64,000 nucleotides of DNA from CADEFX01 sp050260355 (GTDB lineage Bacteria; Pseudomonadota; Alphaproteobacteria; Rhizobiales; Hyphomicrobiaceae), in the NCBI GenBank assembly GCA_050260355.1, contig JBLNBZ010000045.1:20096-84095 (forward strand), in the 5' to 3' direction. Position numbers and translations under genes: made by a program. The stretch's first letter is position 1; the number at the start of each line of letters is the position of its first letter. The notes under the pieces were generated by a model, which saw only the letters and a program-made list of their open reading frames with translations, had not been told where the DNA came from and did not search any database. Positions 51,445 through 61,005 of this stretch are shown here, in pieces.

Positions 51445-52350
51445 TCACATCGCGACGAGGCGATCGAGATGTTTCGTCTTGTCGGGGTTGCGCATGACGT
51501 AGATCGCTGCGATTCGTCCTCCTTCGAGGGCCAGAGCGGTCGCCTGGAGGACGTTGTCGCGCTCGATCGTTACGAATCCGGGCAGGCCGTTGACCGTACC
51601 GTAGCGGACGAGGCGCGACATAGCTTCGGCAAAGGTCGAAGCAAGCTGTGCAAACAGCGCAAGCACATTGTCCCGTCCGACGACGGGCGTGAGCGGCGCC
51701 GTCGTCTTGCCGCCGCCGTCCACGTAGACGGCAACATCTGCGGCGAGCAGGGCGCTCAGCCTCTCGAGATCGCCGCTGCGGGAGGCCGTAAAGAACGCCG
51801 CGGCGATCTCGAGCCCGCGTTCCTTCGGCAAAGGAAAGCGGGGGCGCTTCGCCCGCACATGCCGGCGTGCCCGCAGGGCCAGTTGCCGGCAGGCCGCCGG
51901 CGTCCTTCCGATGATGCGCGCGATCTCCCCGAAGGTGAGGCCGAAGGCGTCATGGAGGATGAAGGCCGCGCGTTCGAGCGGCGAAAGTCGTTCGAGCGCG
52001 AGCATGAGCGGCAGTGTGACGTCACCGACCGACTCGTCCTCCGACTCGAGGACGGGCTCCGGAAGCCAGAAACCGACATAGGTCTCGCGCTTCGTACGTG
52101 CGGATTTGAGGTGATCGAGGCACAGGTGCGTTACGATCTGCCGCAGAAACTCGCGGGGCTTACGCACCTGTCCGCGGGCAGCCTTGAGCCAGCGGACGAA
52201 GGCTTCTTGTACCACGTCCTCCGCATCGGCCACCGAGCCGAGCATGCGGTAGGCGGTCCGCAGGAGTTGGGGCCGCAGCGGTTCGAAGGCGGCCGCCGCA
52301 GCGGCCGCCTGTTCAGCGCCTTCGGAACTGCCCTTTTCGATCCCGTCCAT
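51445..52350 (-). CDS. ECF41-type RNA polymerase sigma factor with SnoaL-like C-terminal domain
   Basis: A 301-residue protein. Sigma region 2 (LRTAYRMLGSVADAEDVVQE) and region 4 (FGLTFGEIARIIGRTPAACR) are clear. The C-terminal NTF2/SnoaL-like domain holds the ECF41 landmarks: WLPEP, VDGGGK and the final NPDKTKHL. In ECF41 the extension regulates the sigma factor itself, with no anti-sigma gene. It is followed by a flavodoxin-type gene. Confidence 0.92.
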   Translation of the reverse strand: MDGIEKGSSEGAEQAAAAAAAFEPLRPQLLRTAYRMLGSVADAEDVVQEAFVRWLKAARGQVRKPREFLRQIVTHLCLDHLKSARTKRETYVGFWLPEPVLESEDESVGDVTLPLMLALERLSPLERAAFILHDAFGLTFGEIARIIGRTPAACRQLALRARRHVRAKRPRFPLPKERGLEIAAAFFTASRSGDLERLSALLAADVAVYVDGGGKTTAPLTPVVGRDNVLALFAQLASTFAEAMSRLVRYGTVNGLPGFVTIERDNVLQATALALEGGRIAAIYVMRNPDKTKHLDRLVAM

Positions 52351-52452
52351 GGCTGTTCGCCCTTTCCGTCCTCGTCTGCCATAAGACGAGCCGGCAAGGC
52401 AAACTGTGACAAGGCCGTTGCATCGTTTCGCTGACCGCGGCCGCGAGGCGGC

Positions 52453-53463
52453 TCAATGGCGGAGCGCGACCTTTCCAAGGTGTGCCTCACTTGCGAGGTA
52501 CTGCAGGGCTGCCGCAACGTCGGTCCAGGCAAAGCAGCGGTCGATGATCGGCCGCAACCCGGCCGCGGCAATGGCCCGGTTCATCGCCTCGAAGGAGGCG
52601 CGCGAGCCTACCGGAATTCCTCGCACCGTCGCCTGGCGGCGAAAGATGTCGAGGGGATTGATACTGCCCTCCGTGCCGCCAAGATAGCCGATGATGTTGA
52701 TCTGTCCGCCCGGACGCACGGCCCTGAGCGCCTGAGCGACGCTCTGCGGCCCGCCCACTTCGATGACGTGATCGACCCCTCGTCCGTCGGTCAGTCGAAG
52801 GACCTCGTCGGCCCAATTTGGATGGCGGCGGTGATTGAGACCGGCAAAGGCGCCGAGCGCCTTCGCGCGAGCGATCTTCTCGTCACTGCTCGACGTGATG
52901 ATCACGCGGGCCCCGGCAAGCAAACCAAATTGAAGCGCAAAGAGCGAGACGCCTCCCGTCCCCAAGGTGAGAACCGTGTCGCCCGGCTTCACACGTCCTT
53001 CCGTCACGAGAGCGTGCCAGGCGGTGACGGCCGCGCATGGTAGAGTCGCTGCTTCAACATCTGTCAAATGGGGCGGCGCGTGCACGACTGCCTGCTCGTC
53101 GAGGCAGGCATATTCTGCCAGTAACCCATCGAGTGGCCCACCCCGCTGGTAGCCCGGTTCGGCCATCTCGAATCCGCCCGCGACCCAACGTTGCCAGAAC
53201 GTGCTGCAGACACGGTCACCGACCTTCACGCGGGTCACCTCGTGGCCAACGGCCACGACCTCGCCCACACCGTCCGACAACGGAACGAGGGGAAGCTTGA
53301 AGCGCGTGTGATAGGTGCCGCGGACGATCTCAAGGTCCCGATAATTCAAGGCGGTGGCCTTGACGCGGATCAGCACTTGCTGACGCTGCGGTTGAGGCCG
53401 CGGCCGCTCGACAATGCGCAGGTTCTCAAACCCCGGCTCGTCATCGAGAACGATCGCTTTCAT
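52453..53463 (-). CDS. Zinc-type alcohol dehydrogenase / quinone oxidoreductase (MDR superfamily)
   Basis: A 336-residue protein: MKAIVLDDEPGFENLRIVER, the GroES-like part (VPLSDGVGEVVAVGHEVTRV), and Rossmann fold with LGTGGVSLFALQFGLLAGAR. The Cys-His zinc ligands of true ADHs are not all present (LSDGVGEV replaces GHE-type context), so it may be a zinc-free reductase. ATG 53463 has GAAAGG at a good distance. It is divergent from a TetR gene. Confidence 0.88.
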   Translation of the reverse strand: MKAIVLDDEPGFENLRIVERPRPQPQRQQVLIRVKATALNYRDLEIVRGTYHTRFKLPLVPLSDGVGEVVAVGHEVTRVKVGDRVCSTFWQRWVAGGFEMAEPGYQRGGPLDGLLAEYACLDEQAVVHAPPHLTDVEAATLPCAAVTAWHALVTEGRVKPGDTVLTLGTGGVSLFALQFGLLAGARVIITSSSDEKIARAKALGAFAGLNHRRHPNWADEVLRLTDGRGVDHVIEVGGPQSVAQALRAVRPGGQINIIGYLGGTEGSINPLDIFRRQATVRGIPVGSRASFEAMNRAIAAAGLRPIIDRCFAWTDVAAALQYLASEAHLGKVALRH

Positions 53464-53507
53464 CACCATGGCCTTTCGTTGCTCATAAGGGCGCCTCGGA
53501 TATTGTA

Positions 53508-53542
53508 TAGTGATCACTAATAAACTTGACCGCGCCGGTCAA
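53508..53542. promoter_or_regulatory. Two palindromes in the alcohol dehydrogenase / tetR divergent region
   Basis: TAGTGATCACTA (53508-53519) is a perfect 12-base palindrome. TTGACC-GCGCC-GGTCAA (53526-53542) has perfect 6-base arms. Both lie between divergent genes, 20-55 bases ahead of the tetR start, and are strong candidates for TetR operators. Confidence 0.7.
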
Positions 53543-53562
53543 GGTGTTGTGTAGTCATCGCT

Positions 53563-54249
53563 ATGAAACGGGAGGTGAGATCACGCGGCGGACGGCCGTG
53601 GAGCTTCGATCGGGACAAGGCGGTCGAGATCGCCATGCGCCTGTTCTGGCGCCACGGTTATGAGGGCGTCTCCGTCGACGACCTCACGAAGGCGATCGGC
53701 ATCGCTCCCCCGAGCCTTTATGCGGCATTCGGCAGCAAGGCCGGGCTTTATCGGGAAGCGCTCGCCCACTACGAGCAGACGCTCGATGCGCCCGACATCT
53801 CCAGAATTGGCGCGGTGCCGACGCTCGCGCAAGCCGTTCGGCTCTTGCTCGAAGGGGCAATCAAAGTGCTGACCCACCCCGACCGAGAACGCGGATGCAT
53901 GATCTCGAACGGCATGCTCACGTGTCACGCTGCGCATACCGCCCTCGCCCGCCATGCCGCAGCCCGGCGGGAGGCGATGCGCGAGAAAGTTGCGTACGCG
54001 ATTGCGCCGTTTGGCGCCCCCGATGAGATACGTGGGCTCGCCAGACATGTGTTTGCCGTCATGCAAGGTATGTCGATCCAGGCCCACGACGGCGCGACGC
54101 CGATCGAGCTGCAGGAGATTGTCGAAGAGGTCGTCTCGGGAATTGCGGCGAGAAGTATGGGGAGGAGACGTTCTCGGCGTGCGTCGGCTGGGCGACGGGC
54201 CCAACGGCCCGGCGTTGATGGGACGCGAAACCAGCGAAAGATCAATTAA
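53563..54249 (+). CDS. TetR-family transcriptional regulator
   Basis: A 228-residue regulator with HTH at about residues 14-65 (DKAVEIAMRLFWRHGYEGVS, VDDLTKAIGIAPPSLYAAFG) and C-terminal ligand helices containing RGCMISNGMLTCHAAHTALA. The last 35 residues are basic and low in complexity. It is divergent from the dehydrogenase and probably represses it. Confidence 0.9.
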   Translation: MKREVRSRGGRPWSFDRDKAVEIAMRLFWRHGYEGVSVDDLTKAIGIAPPSLYAAFGSKAGLYREALAHYEQTLDAPDISRIGAVPTLAQAVRLLLEGAIKVLTHPDRERGCMISNGMLTCHAAHTALARHAAARREAMREKVAYAIAPFGAPDEIRGLARHVFAVMQGMSIQAHDGATPIELQEIVEEVVSGIAARSMGRRRSRRASAGRRAQRPGVDGTRNQRKIN

Positions 54250-54438
54250 CCTCTTCTCTTGGCGAAACGCGAGGAGTCGCATCGACCAAAGTAACTGGTC
54301 CAGCGGGGCGGCTTGCGGCATGCCCCAGCCAAGCCTGCCTTCGGACTTTGTCACACATCGTCCGCTCAACTCGTCAAGACATCGGACGTCCAGCGCTGGG
54401 TTTGCGGGACGCCGAAACGAGCGTTGTTGGAGGACATC

Positions 54439-54780
54439 ATGACCAGAACCAAGCCGATTGCGACCATCGACCCCGAAGCCAAGGGAGTAACCCTCATCAA
54501 CATCTACGAGGTCGCCCCGGACAATCAGACCAAACTCGTCAAGCTGCTCTCTGAGGGAACGGACAACGTCATGGGCACCTTGGCAGGCTTTATATCGGCG
54601 AGCATTCACCAAAGCCTCGACGGCACACGCGTGGCCAACTACGCCCAATGGGCTTCCAAAGAGGATTTCGACCGCATGCTGCAGAACCCGGCGGCGCAGG
54701 CACGGATGAAGCAATTTGCCGCGCTCGCCAAGAACGTCTCGCCCGTGCTCTACCGTGTGAGCTCGGTGCACACGGGCTGA
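54439..54780 (+). CDS. Antibiotic biosynthesis monooxygenase (ABM) domain protein
   Basis: A 113-residue dimeric alpha/beta barrel protein: VTLINIYEVAPDNQTKLVKL, MGTLAGFISASIHQSLDGTR, VANYAQWASKEDFDRMLQNP. These small cofactor-free enzymes oxidise quinols or degrade haem. GGAGG precedes ATG 54439. The upstream TetR gene is in the same direction, 190 bases away. Confidence 0.87.
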   Translation: MTRTKPIATIDPEAKGVTLINIYEVAPDNQTKLVKLLSEGTDNVMGTLAGFISASIHQSLDGTRVANYAQWASKEDFDRMLQNPAAQARMKQFAALAKNVSPVLYRVSSVHTG

Positions 54781-54964
54781 TCATGTGGGAGCCTGATTTT
54801 GTGGTCCCTCATGATGAACCGGCGGCTCATCACCGGACCGCTATTGCGATGCGATCGATCAGCGCCTTGGCGGCGGCGGAACTGAGCTTGTTCGGCGAAC
54901 TGAACACAGTGAAGGGTCGCATGCGGCACGCGATGATACCGCAAGAGTCACTTTCCCGGCGCAG

Positions 54965-55358
54965 TCAATCTCGACCGACGGCATCTTGCGAATTCGTCAA
55001 TCTCGCGCGACCGGCAAGAGCCGCCTGGCGGCTGCGGCTTTCGAGCAGCCGCAGGATTTGCGCACGACCCGGCACCTCGATCAGGAATTCGGGGTCGCAC
55101 TCAAGATGATGCACCGCGCGCGGCTCGACGCCGGGCGCGGTCCCCATGGCCTCGATGCTCGGCCACAGGGAGATGGTCATGAATTCGGTCTCGATTTCTC
55201 CGTCGTCACGAAGCATGTGGATGTCGAGCGCGCCTTTTCGGATCAGCGGGTCGATACCGTTGGCAAGCGAATAGCGCTCATAGACGTCCGCCTTCTCGCG
55301 CGTGGTGCGCCCCCGCCAAATGCGGACGAATTTAACGGGCGTGCCCGGTTGGAGTCAT
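54965..55358 (-). pseudogene. Second ABM-domain protein, start separated by a frameshift
   Basis: The minus strand encodes WRGRTTREKADVYERYSLAN, GIDPLIRKGALDIHMLRDDG and EFMTISLWPSIEAMGTAPGV, then HHLECDPEFLIEVPGRAQIL, a typical ABM family protein. No start codon is available in that frame: an in-frame TGA lies eight codons upstream of the first conserved residues, while ATG 55358 opens a frame that stops after MTPTGHAR. One base change reconnects them. It may be recent decay or an error. Confidence 0.7.
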
Positions 55359-56361
55359 GTTTATCGCATTCCGATGAGTGGCGTAACAAACGCGGATTTT
55401 GTGGGGATTGTCGACAGATTTGGTCGAGCTGTCAGGCCAGCGTGGCGGGCGGCCTGCCCATCGAATCATCGATCAGCGGCACAATCGTTCCCAGGCTCGT
55501 ATCGCGCCCGCGTTCAATCTCTGTAGATCAAGTCGCTTCGGCGAAGGAGTTCCGAACCAACGTGCGTCCCACGATCAGGTTGGCATTGACTGCCCGTACT
55601 TTGCACAGCCGTACCATCCGAGCCCAAGTGCGGATCGGTTGGAGAAAAATGCCCTGGAGAGAATGAACTCGTCGCAATTTAGGCCTGCCGCGCGCGCCGC
55701 AAGGTGCGGATGTCGTGCCGCGAACCCGCCCGTTTCCTGCGGTTTTCGCGTGCGAGTGTCAAGGCGAGAGAACGTCTCGGAGAGAGTTGGCGGAGAGAGA
55801 GGATTCCGTCGCTATCATTTTCGATGTTAGTATCAAAAACTTGGATTCAGGTATGGCCAGCATCCCCCAAAAAGTCACCCAATCGACTGCTGTCGTCCTA
55901 CCGGCGCCAGTGCCGAACAGAACCGACACGCCGAGGCCAACATGTGACGGCACTTCGTGCTCTCGCGCACTTCCCGGAAGCGCGGGTGATATCAGTATTG
56001 CTGTTGCTGTCCCCTGACGTGGTGCAGGAGTTTGGCTCCGGCTGTGGGCTGCGCGGAGCCTACGCACGGCGCAGTGCAGTCCACAGGTTGGCCACCGACG
56101 GCACTTGAGGTTTGGTCGGGTAGCGAATCACCAATGCAAACCCGAGGGTCGACGATGACCAACGAGAGACAAGCGCTATTCGAGCTCCGAAGGCGATAAA
56201 GAGCGTCCGTCCGAGCAGACGAGGATGCGCATCTGACCGACGCTGGGGCTTGGCCAAATGCGATGACGCGCCACTCTGGGGTAATCGCCAACGCACGCAA
56301 CAATGCAATCTAGATCAGACCATGCCGCGGATTCACGAGGTGCGCGGTCGACGACCATCGA
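55359..56361. other. One kilobase without a recognisable gene
   Basis: Several frames of 60-140 codons are open on both strands, but none has a family signature, signal peptide or ribosome site. The only structured element seen is the tRNA-like fragment at 55788-55806. Confidence 0.5.
55788..55806 (-). other. Fragment resembling the 3' end of a tRNA-Ser gene (possible att site)
   Basis: TGGCGGAGAGAGAGGATTC is the reverse complement of the CCA end, acceptor stem and part of the T arm of a bacterial tRNA-Ser (usual form ...GAATCCCTCTCTCTCCGCCA), with one base missing. No tRNA body is attached. Such fragments are left where integrative elements recombine into tRNA genes. Confidence 0.4.
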
Positions 56362-57819
56362 TCACGTGTCGAACAACCTCAGCACCCGCTGGCGATCGAT
56401 CTTCAGCGTTGGCGTCCGTGGCAGCTTGGCTGCCACCACGTAGCGCGCAGGGACCTGATAGGCGAGCAACCGCGCGCGCGCGAAAGCCTGAAGATCCTCG
56501 ATGGCGAGGCCGTCCGGTGCCACCGCTTCGATTGCAGCGACGGGGATACGGCCAAGCCTCTCGTCGGGAATGCCGACGACGGCCGCATCTCTCACGCCTG
56601 GATACTGCCGCAGGACCGCCGCGACCTCCTCCGGAACGACCTTGAAGCCGCCGCGGTTGATCGCGTCGTCGGCGCGGCCTTCGAGGTAGACGAACCCGTC
56701 GCCGTCGATGTGGGCGATATCGTTCGTCGTTTGCCAATCGGGACCGACTCTCGGCGCGTGCACCTGAAGTTGGCCGAGCGAGCCGGGCGGCAGCTCCAAG
56801 CCCGTTTGCGGATCGACGACGCGGAGCCTCATGCCTGGGCGGGCGCGCCCGATGCTGCCCCTCTTGGCGTGCATCCACCGGGCGTGATCGGCCAGCGTCC
56901 AGCAGGCGACGATGCCGGCAAATTCCGTCGCACCATACTGACTGAGGATCGGAATGCCGTAACGCTGCTCAAATACCTCGCGAACGTGGGCATCGAGCGG
57001 GGAAGCACCGTAGCGCAGCGCCCGGGCAGACGCGAGCCGCGACTTCGGAACATTGGCATCCAGCACCATGCGGATGGCTGCAGGCGGGAGCCATAGCAGG
57101 CGCGGGCGATACCGCTCCACCGCGTCTGCCCACACCTCAACGGAGAACTTGGGCATCAGTACCAGCGGACGCGCGCCGAGTCCGGTCGGCATCGTGTAGT
57201 AAAGCCCGCTGATGTTCGCGAGCGGCCAGAACATGATGAACGGTGGGCGCGTCTGACCGGGCACATCGCCCTCGGCCTCGAGCAGCTCCATGTCGATGGC
57301 GGCCGCCTCGAGCGCACTCATCGACAAGGGTATGCGCTTCGGCGGCCCAGTGGTGCCGCTGGTCAGGACGGTGAGGGACTGTTCTGCAGCCGCTTCCCCG
57401 ACCTCCCCTGTGCCGCCATCGACGACGATCCCACCATCGACCGCCAACCCGATCGCCGACCTGCGCCTACAAGCCTGTACCAGCGCATCCGAATTCCAGT
57501 CCGCACGATCGGCGATGATCACGGGAAGGGCCAGGCGTTCGACCTCCAGTGCGATGCGCTCGGCACTCTGAACCGAGCTGATCACGACAAGCGAGCGGCC
57601 GGCGGCCAGCAAACCGAAAAGAACGGCCAGGTGATCCGGGCGGTTGCGCGAGATCCAGCCCAGCGGGGTCGAGGCCGGGATGCCGCGCGCATCGAGCGCG
57701 GTAGCCAAGGAGCGCGCGACGCGGTCAAGCTCGTCCCACGTGTGCCAAACGCCGTCGGCCTCCACCGCATGCGCCCCCGATCGCAGGAGAGTGTTCCGCA
57801 GGCGCGCTTGAAGAGTCAT
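56362..57819 (-). CDS. Acyl-CoA synthetase / AMP-dependent CoA ligase
   Basis: A 485-residue ANL-superfamily enzyme, slightly shorter than the usual 500-550. The phosphate loop is LTVLTSGTTGPPKRIPLS, the A5 region reads LSQYGATEFAGIVACW, and the A10 lysine is in RTPTLKIDRQRVLRLF. It should activate a carboxylic acid with ATP and CoA for the dehydrogenases encoded upstream. Start 57819 is the family start. It is the last gene of the minus-strand operon, 32 bases after an acyl-CoA dehydrogenase gene. Confidence 0.92.
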   Translation of the reverse strand: MTLQARLRNTLLRSGAHAVEADGVWHTWDELDRVARSLATALDARGIPASTPLGWISRNRPDHLAVLFGLLAAGRSLVVISSVQSAERIALEVERLALPVIIADRADWNSDALVQACRRRSAIGLAVDGGIVVDGGTGEVGEAAAEQSLTVLTSGTTGPPKRIPLSMSALEAAAIDMELLEAEGDVPGQTRPPFIMFWPLANISGLYYTMPTGLGARPLVLMPKFSVEVWADAVERYRPRLLWLPPAAIRMVLDANVPKSRLASARALRYGASPLDAHVREVFEQRYGIPILSQYGATEFAGIVACWTLADHARWMHAKRGSIGRARPGMRLRVVDPQTGLELPPGSLGQLQVHAPRVGPDWQTTNDIAHIDGDGFVYLEGRADDAINRGGFKVVPEEVAAVLRQYPGVRDAAVVGIPDERLGRIPVAAIEAVAPDGLAIEDLQAFARARLLAYQVPARYVVAAKLPRTPTLKIDRQRVLRLFDT

Positions 57820-57851
57820 CCGTGGCTTCCAGATGCGATCTCGTGGAGGGC

Positions 57852-58988
57852 TCACATTGCGCCCGCAAAGCGGTCGAGATGGAAATCGGTATCGCCCAGG
57901 ATCCGCTCGACGGCTGTAAGCCGCTTCAGGTAGTGTCCGACGGCGTATTCGTCGGTGATGGCGATGCCGCCGTGCAACTGGATCGCCTCCTCGCAGACTT
58001 TGCGGCCGCGCTGGCCGACCATCACCTTTGCGGCCGAAACCGCTTTCAACCGTCGCGCGTCGTCGAGATCGAGGCAGCGCGCCGCAAAAAGCACGACCGA
58101 GCGGATTTCCTCCTGGGCGATGAACATGTCGACCCAGCGATGCCGCAAAGCCTGATTTGCCCCGATCGGCCTGCCGAACTGCTCGCGCGTCATCAAGTAC
58201 TTGCGGGTCATGGCTACAGCGCCTTCGACGGCCCCGAGGGCCTCGGCGCACACGGCGACGGTGGCCGTCTCTATGACGCGATCCAGTCCTTCACCGCTCG
58301 TGCCGCGATCGCCGAGCCGGGCATCCGCAGATACCTGCACATCGCGCAGGATGATATCCGCCGCGCATCCTCCATCGATCGTGCGGTAGCTCCGCAGCTC
58401 CAGCCCTTGAGCATTGGGAGCAACGAGATAGAAGGAGGAGGTGGAACCTGGCGACAGTCCCGCCTCCTCCGCCGGCCGCGCCTTGATCACCAGCAGGTCC
58501 GCGCTCGGCGCGCTGAGGACGACTGCCTTGCGACCGGTCAGCCGAACACGGTTTCCATCGCTTTGGGCAACGACCGACGACACAGCCAAAGGACTCGATG
58601 CGTGCGGCTCCGAAAAGGCCACGGCGAGCTTGAGATCGCCGGCGGCCAGCTTCGGGAGCATCTCGCGTTTCTGATCCTCGCGACCGAGCTGCGCGATGAG
58701 GCCGCCGCCTAAGACAACGCTGGCGAGATAAGGCTCGGCGACGAGGCCGCGTCCCAGCGCCTGCATCAGCACGGCAAGATCGAATGCGGTGCCGCCAATC
58801 CCGCCGTAGCTTTCGGGAAGCGGCAGCGCGAGCCATCCGAGCTCGGCCAAGCGACGCCAGATCGTCGGCGCGGATGCCGTAGCGTCTTGGAGAAAGCGCG
58901 CACGTGCGGGGAAGTCATACTCGTCATGGATAAACCGCAGCGCGGTTTCCTGAAGGAGTTGCTGCTCTGTCGAAAGCGCCAAGTCCAC
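57852..58988 (-). CDS. Acyl-CoA dehydrogenase (third of the operon)
   Basis: A 378-residue flavoenzyme: LGWLALPLPESYGGIGGTAF, AVAFSEPHASSPLAVSSVVA, YLMTREQFGRPIGANQALRH, RKVCEEAIQLHGGIAITDEY. The base position GGIAITDEY lacks the usual Glu of straight-chain enzymes, as in many paired ACADs of sterol/aromatic pathways. The start is taken as GTG 58988, one base after the preceding stop. It may form a heteromer with the next ACAD. Confidence 0.9.
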   Translation of the reverse strand: MDLALSTEQQLLQETALRFIHDEYDFPARARFLQDATASAPTIWRRLAELGWLALPLPESYGGIGGTAFDLAVLMQALGRGLVAEPYLASVVLGGGLIAQLGREDQKREMLPKLAAGDLKLAVAFSEPHASSPLAVSSVVAQSDGNRVRLTGRKAVVLSAPSADLLVIKARPAEEAGLSPGSTSSFYLVAPNAQGLELRSYRTIDGGCAADIILRDVQVSADARLGDRGTSGEGLDRVIETATVAVCAEALGAVEGAVAMTRKYLMTREQFGRPIGANQALRHRWVDMFIAQEEIRSVVLFAARCLDLDDARRLKAVSAAKVMVGQRGRKVCEEAIQLHGGIAITDEYAVGHYLKRLTAVERILGDTDFHLDRFAGAM

Positions 58989-58989
58989 G

Positions 58990-60183
58990 TCAGTCTTTCC
59001 CGAGCAGAGCTCTCGCCATGATGTTGCGCTGGATCTCGTTGGTCCCGGCGGAAATCGACGATTTGCGCCAGAAGAAATAGAAGGGCGTGAGCGTCGCCGC
59101 ATAATCGGGGCCGATGGGCTCGCCGCTCCAGCCCTCGGTGAGGATGTCCCTGCTGTAGGGGATGGCGTACTGGCCGACGGCTTCGCTCAGTAGCCGGGTC
59201 AACGCCTGCTGCACTTCAGTGCCGCGTATCTTGAGCAGCGAGGCCTCGGGCCGCTTCCCGAGGTCCGGATCGTTTACCAGCCGCAACACCGTCATTTCCA
59301 GCGCCATGACGTCGATCTCGGCACGCGCGATGCGGTCGCGGAAGCGGGGCGCGTCGATCAGCCGGACACCGTCGCGAACCTCCTCGGCGGCGATGCGCTT
59401 CAGCTTGTAGAGCAGGGCTTTGGTGCGCCCGACGTCGGCCACCATGATGCGCTCGTTGCCGATCATGGACATGAGGAGGCGCCAGCCGCCGTCCTGCGGC
59501 CCAACGCGCAGATTTGCCGGAACGCGCACGTCGTCGAAGAACACTTGGTTCAGCGAATGATAGCCGTCGAGGGACGGGATGGGGCGGATGGAGATGCCGG
59601 GTAAGCGCATGTCGACGAGGAGGATGGTGATGCCGTCGTGCTTGCGTTGGCCGCGGCTAGTGCGTGTGAGCAGAAGGCACCAATCCGACCAGTGGGCGGA
59701 TGTGGTCCAGATCTTCGTGCCGGAAACGACGTAGGTGTCGCCCTCCACACGAGCGGCGCAGCGCAGGCTTGCGAGGTCGGATCCCGAGCCCGGCTCGGAG
59801 AAGCCCTGGCACCAGACCTCGCTGCCATCCAGGATGCGCGGCAGGAAACGCGCCTTCTGCTCCTCGCTACCGTACGCGATAAGCAACGGCCCCACCATAT
59901 AGAGGCCCATAGGGATCAGGATCGGAGCGCCGGCCTCGGCCAGCTCCTCCTCGAAGACATACTTCTGCAGCGGACTCCAACCGGTGCCGCCATACTCGAC
60001 CGGCCATTCCTGCGCGACCCAACCTTGGCGATAAAGCTCGCGGTGCCAGCCGAGCAGCTCGTCCTTGGACAGGTAGTGGCCACCCAAGACGCGCGCGCGC
60101 AGCTCCGGCGACAGGCGCGCGGCCAGAAAATCGCGAACCTGCTGCCTGAATGCCTTGATCTCGGGACTGTCGGGCGTCTGCAT
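58990..60183 (-). CDS. Acyl-CoA dehydrogenase (second of the operon)
   Basis: A 397-residue enzyme: WPVEYGGTGWSPLQKYVFEE, QGFSEPGSGSDLASLRCAAR, TSAHWSDWCLLLTRTS, then SISAGTNEIQRNIMARALLG at the end. This pattern is of the FadE-type found in steroid and cyclic-acid operons. It lies between an enoyl-CoA hydratase and another dehydrogenase with short gaps. Confidence 0.93.
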   Translation of the reverse strand: MQTPDSPEIKAFRQQVRDFLAARLSPELRARVLGGHYLSKDELLGWHRELYRQGWVAQEWPVEYGGTGWSPLQKYVFEEELAEAGAPILIPMGLYMVGPLLIAYGSEEQKARFLPRILDGSEVWCQGFSEPGSGSDLASLRCAARVEGDTYVVSGTKIWTTSAHWSDWCLLLTRTSRGQRKHDGITILLVDMRLPGISIRPIPSLDGYHSLNQVFFDDVRVPANLRVGPQDGGWRLLMSMIGNERIMVADVGRTKALLYKLKRIAAEEVRDGVRLIDAPRFRDRIARAEIDVMALEMTVLRLVNDPDLGKRPEASLLKIRGTEVQQALTRLLSEAVGQYAIPYSRDILTEGWSGEPIGPDYAATLTPFYFFWRKSSISAGTNEIQRNIMARALLGKD

Positions 60184-60198
60184 CGTTGGCCTCGGGAA

Positions 60199-60984
60199 TC
60201 ACCGCGTGCTGAACTGCGGCTGCTTCTTCTCGAGAAACGCGTCCACCCCGATGCGATGATCGCGACCCTGGTAGGTCAGAGTCTCGAGCCCGAGATGCGC
60301 ATCGACGACGGCGCTGACGTTGCCCATCCACATGTTGATGGCGCGCTTGGTGCCGCGGATAGCCTGCTGCGATCCAGTGGCCAGGCGTTCGGCGAGGCCA
60401 TAGACGCGAGCGTCGAGCTGGTCGGCCGGCAGAGCGTGGTTGATGAGGCCGATGCGGGCGGCCTCCGTCGCGGTCAGCGGATCACCGGTCAGCAGGTATT
60501 CCTTGGCCTTGGGCAGTCCCACGCCGAGCGGCCACGCGATCGAGCCTCCGTCGCCGGCAACCAGCCCGATCTTTACATGCGTGTCCGCGATCTTGGCCGT
60601 GTCGACAGCGATGATGATGTCGCACAGCAGCGCGATGGTGGCACCCAGTCCGACGGCCGGACCGTTGACGCGCGCGATGATTGGTTTGTCCAAGGTGACG
60701 ATGCCGAGCACGATGTCGCGCGCCTCGCGCATGACCTCTGCCCACAACGTCTGGTCCTCCATGCGCTTTTTCATCTCGTTCAGATCGCCGCCTGCGCAAA
60801 ACGCGGTGCCAGCCCCGGTCAGCACGACGACATTGGTCTCGTCATCCTTGGCGATGTCGAAGAAGATGCGGGAGAGCTCCTTGTGCACGACCCGGTTGCT
60901 CGCGTTGAGCGGCGGCCGGTCGATGGTCACGACCAGAACGCGCCCGCGACGCTCGGTCTTGAGCAGCTTGTAATCCTCATACAT
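60199..60984 (-). CDS. Enoyl-CoA hydratase/isomerase (second of the operon)
   Basis: A 261-residue crotonase: oxyanion-hole segments GAGTAFCAGGDLNEM and NGPAVGLGATIALLCDI, and active-site region VKIGLVAGDGGSIAWPLGVG. One of the two catalytic Glu positions is Asp (AGDGG), which may mean altered chemistry. It should hydrate the product of the adjacent dehydrogenase. Confidence 0.92.
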   Translation of the reverse strand: MYEDYKLLKTERRGRVLVVTIDRPPLNASNRVVHKELSRIFFDIAKDDETNVVVLTGAGTAFCAGGDLNEMKKRMEDQTLWAEVMREARDIVLGIVTLDKPIIARVNGPAVGLGATIALLCDIIIAVDTAKIADTHVKIGLVAGDGGSIAWPLGVGLPKAKEYLLTGDPLTATEAARIGLINHALPADQLDARVYGLAERLATGSQQAIRGTKRAINMWMGNVSAVVDAHLGLETLTYQGRDHRIGVDAFLEKKQPQFSTR

Positions 60985-61005
60985 CAGCCATTTCCTCCGG
61001 CATCG

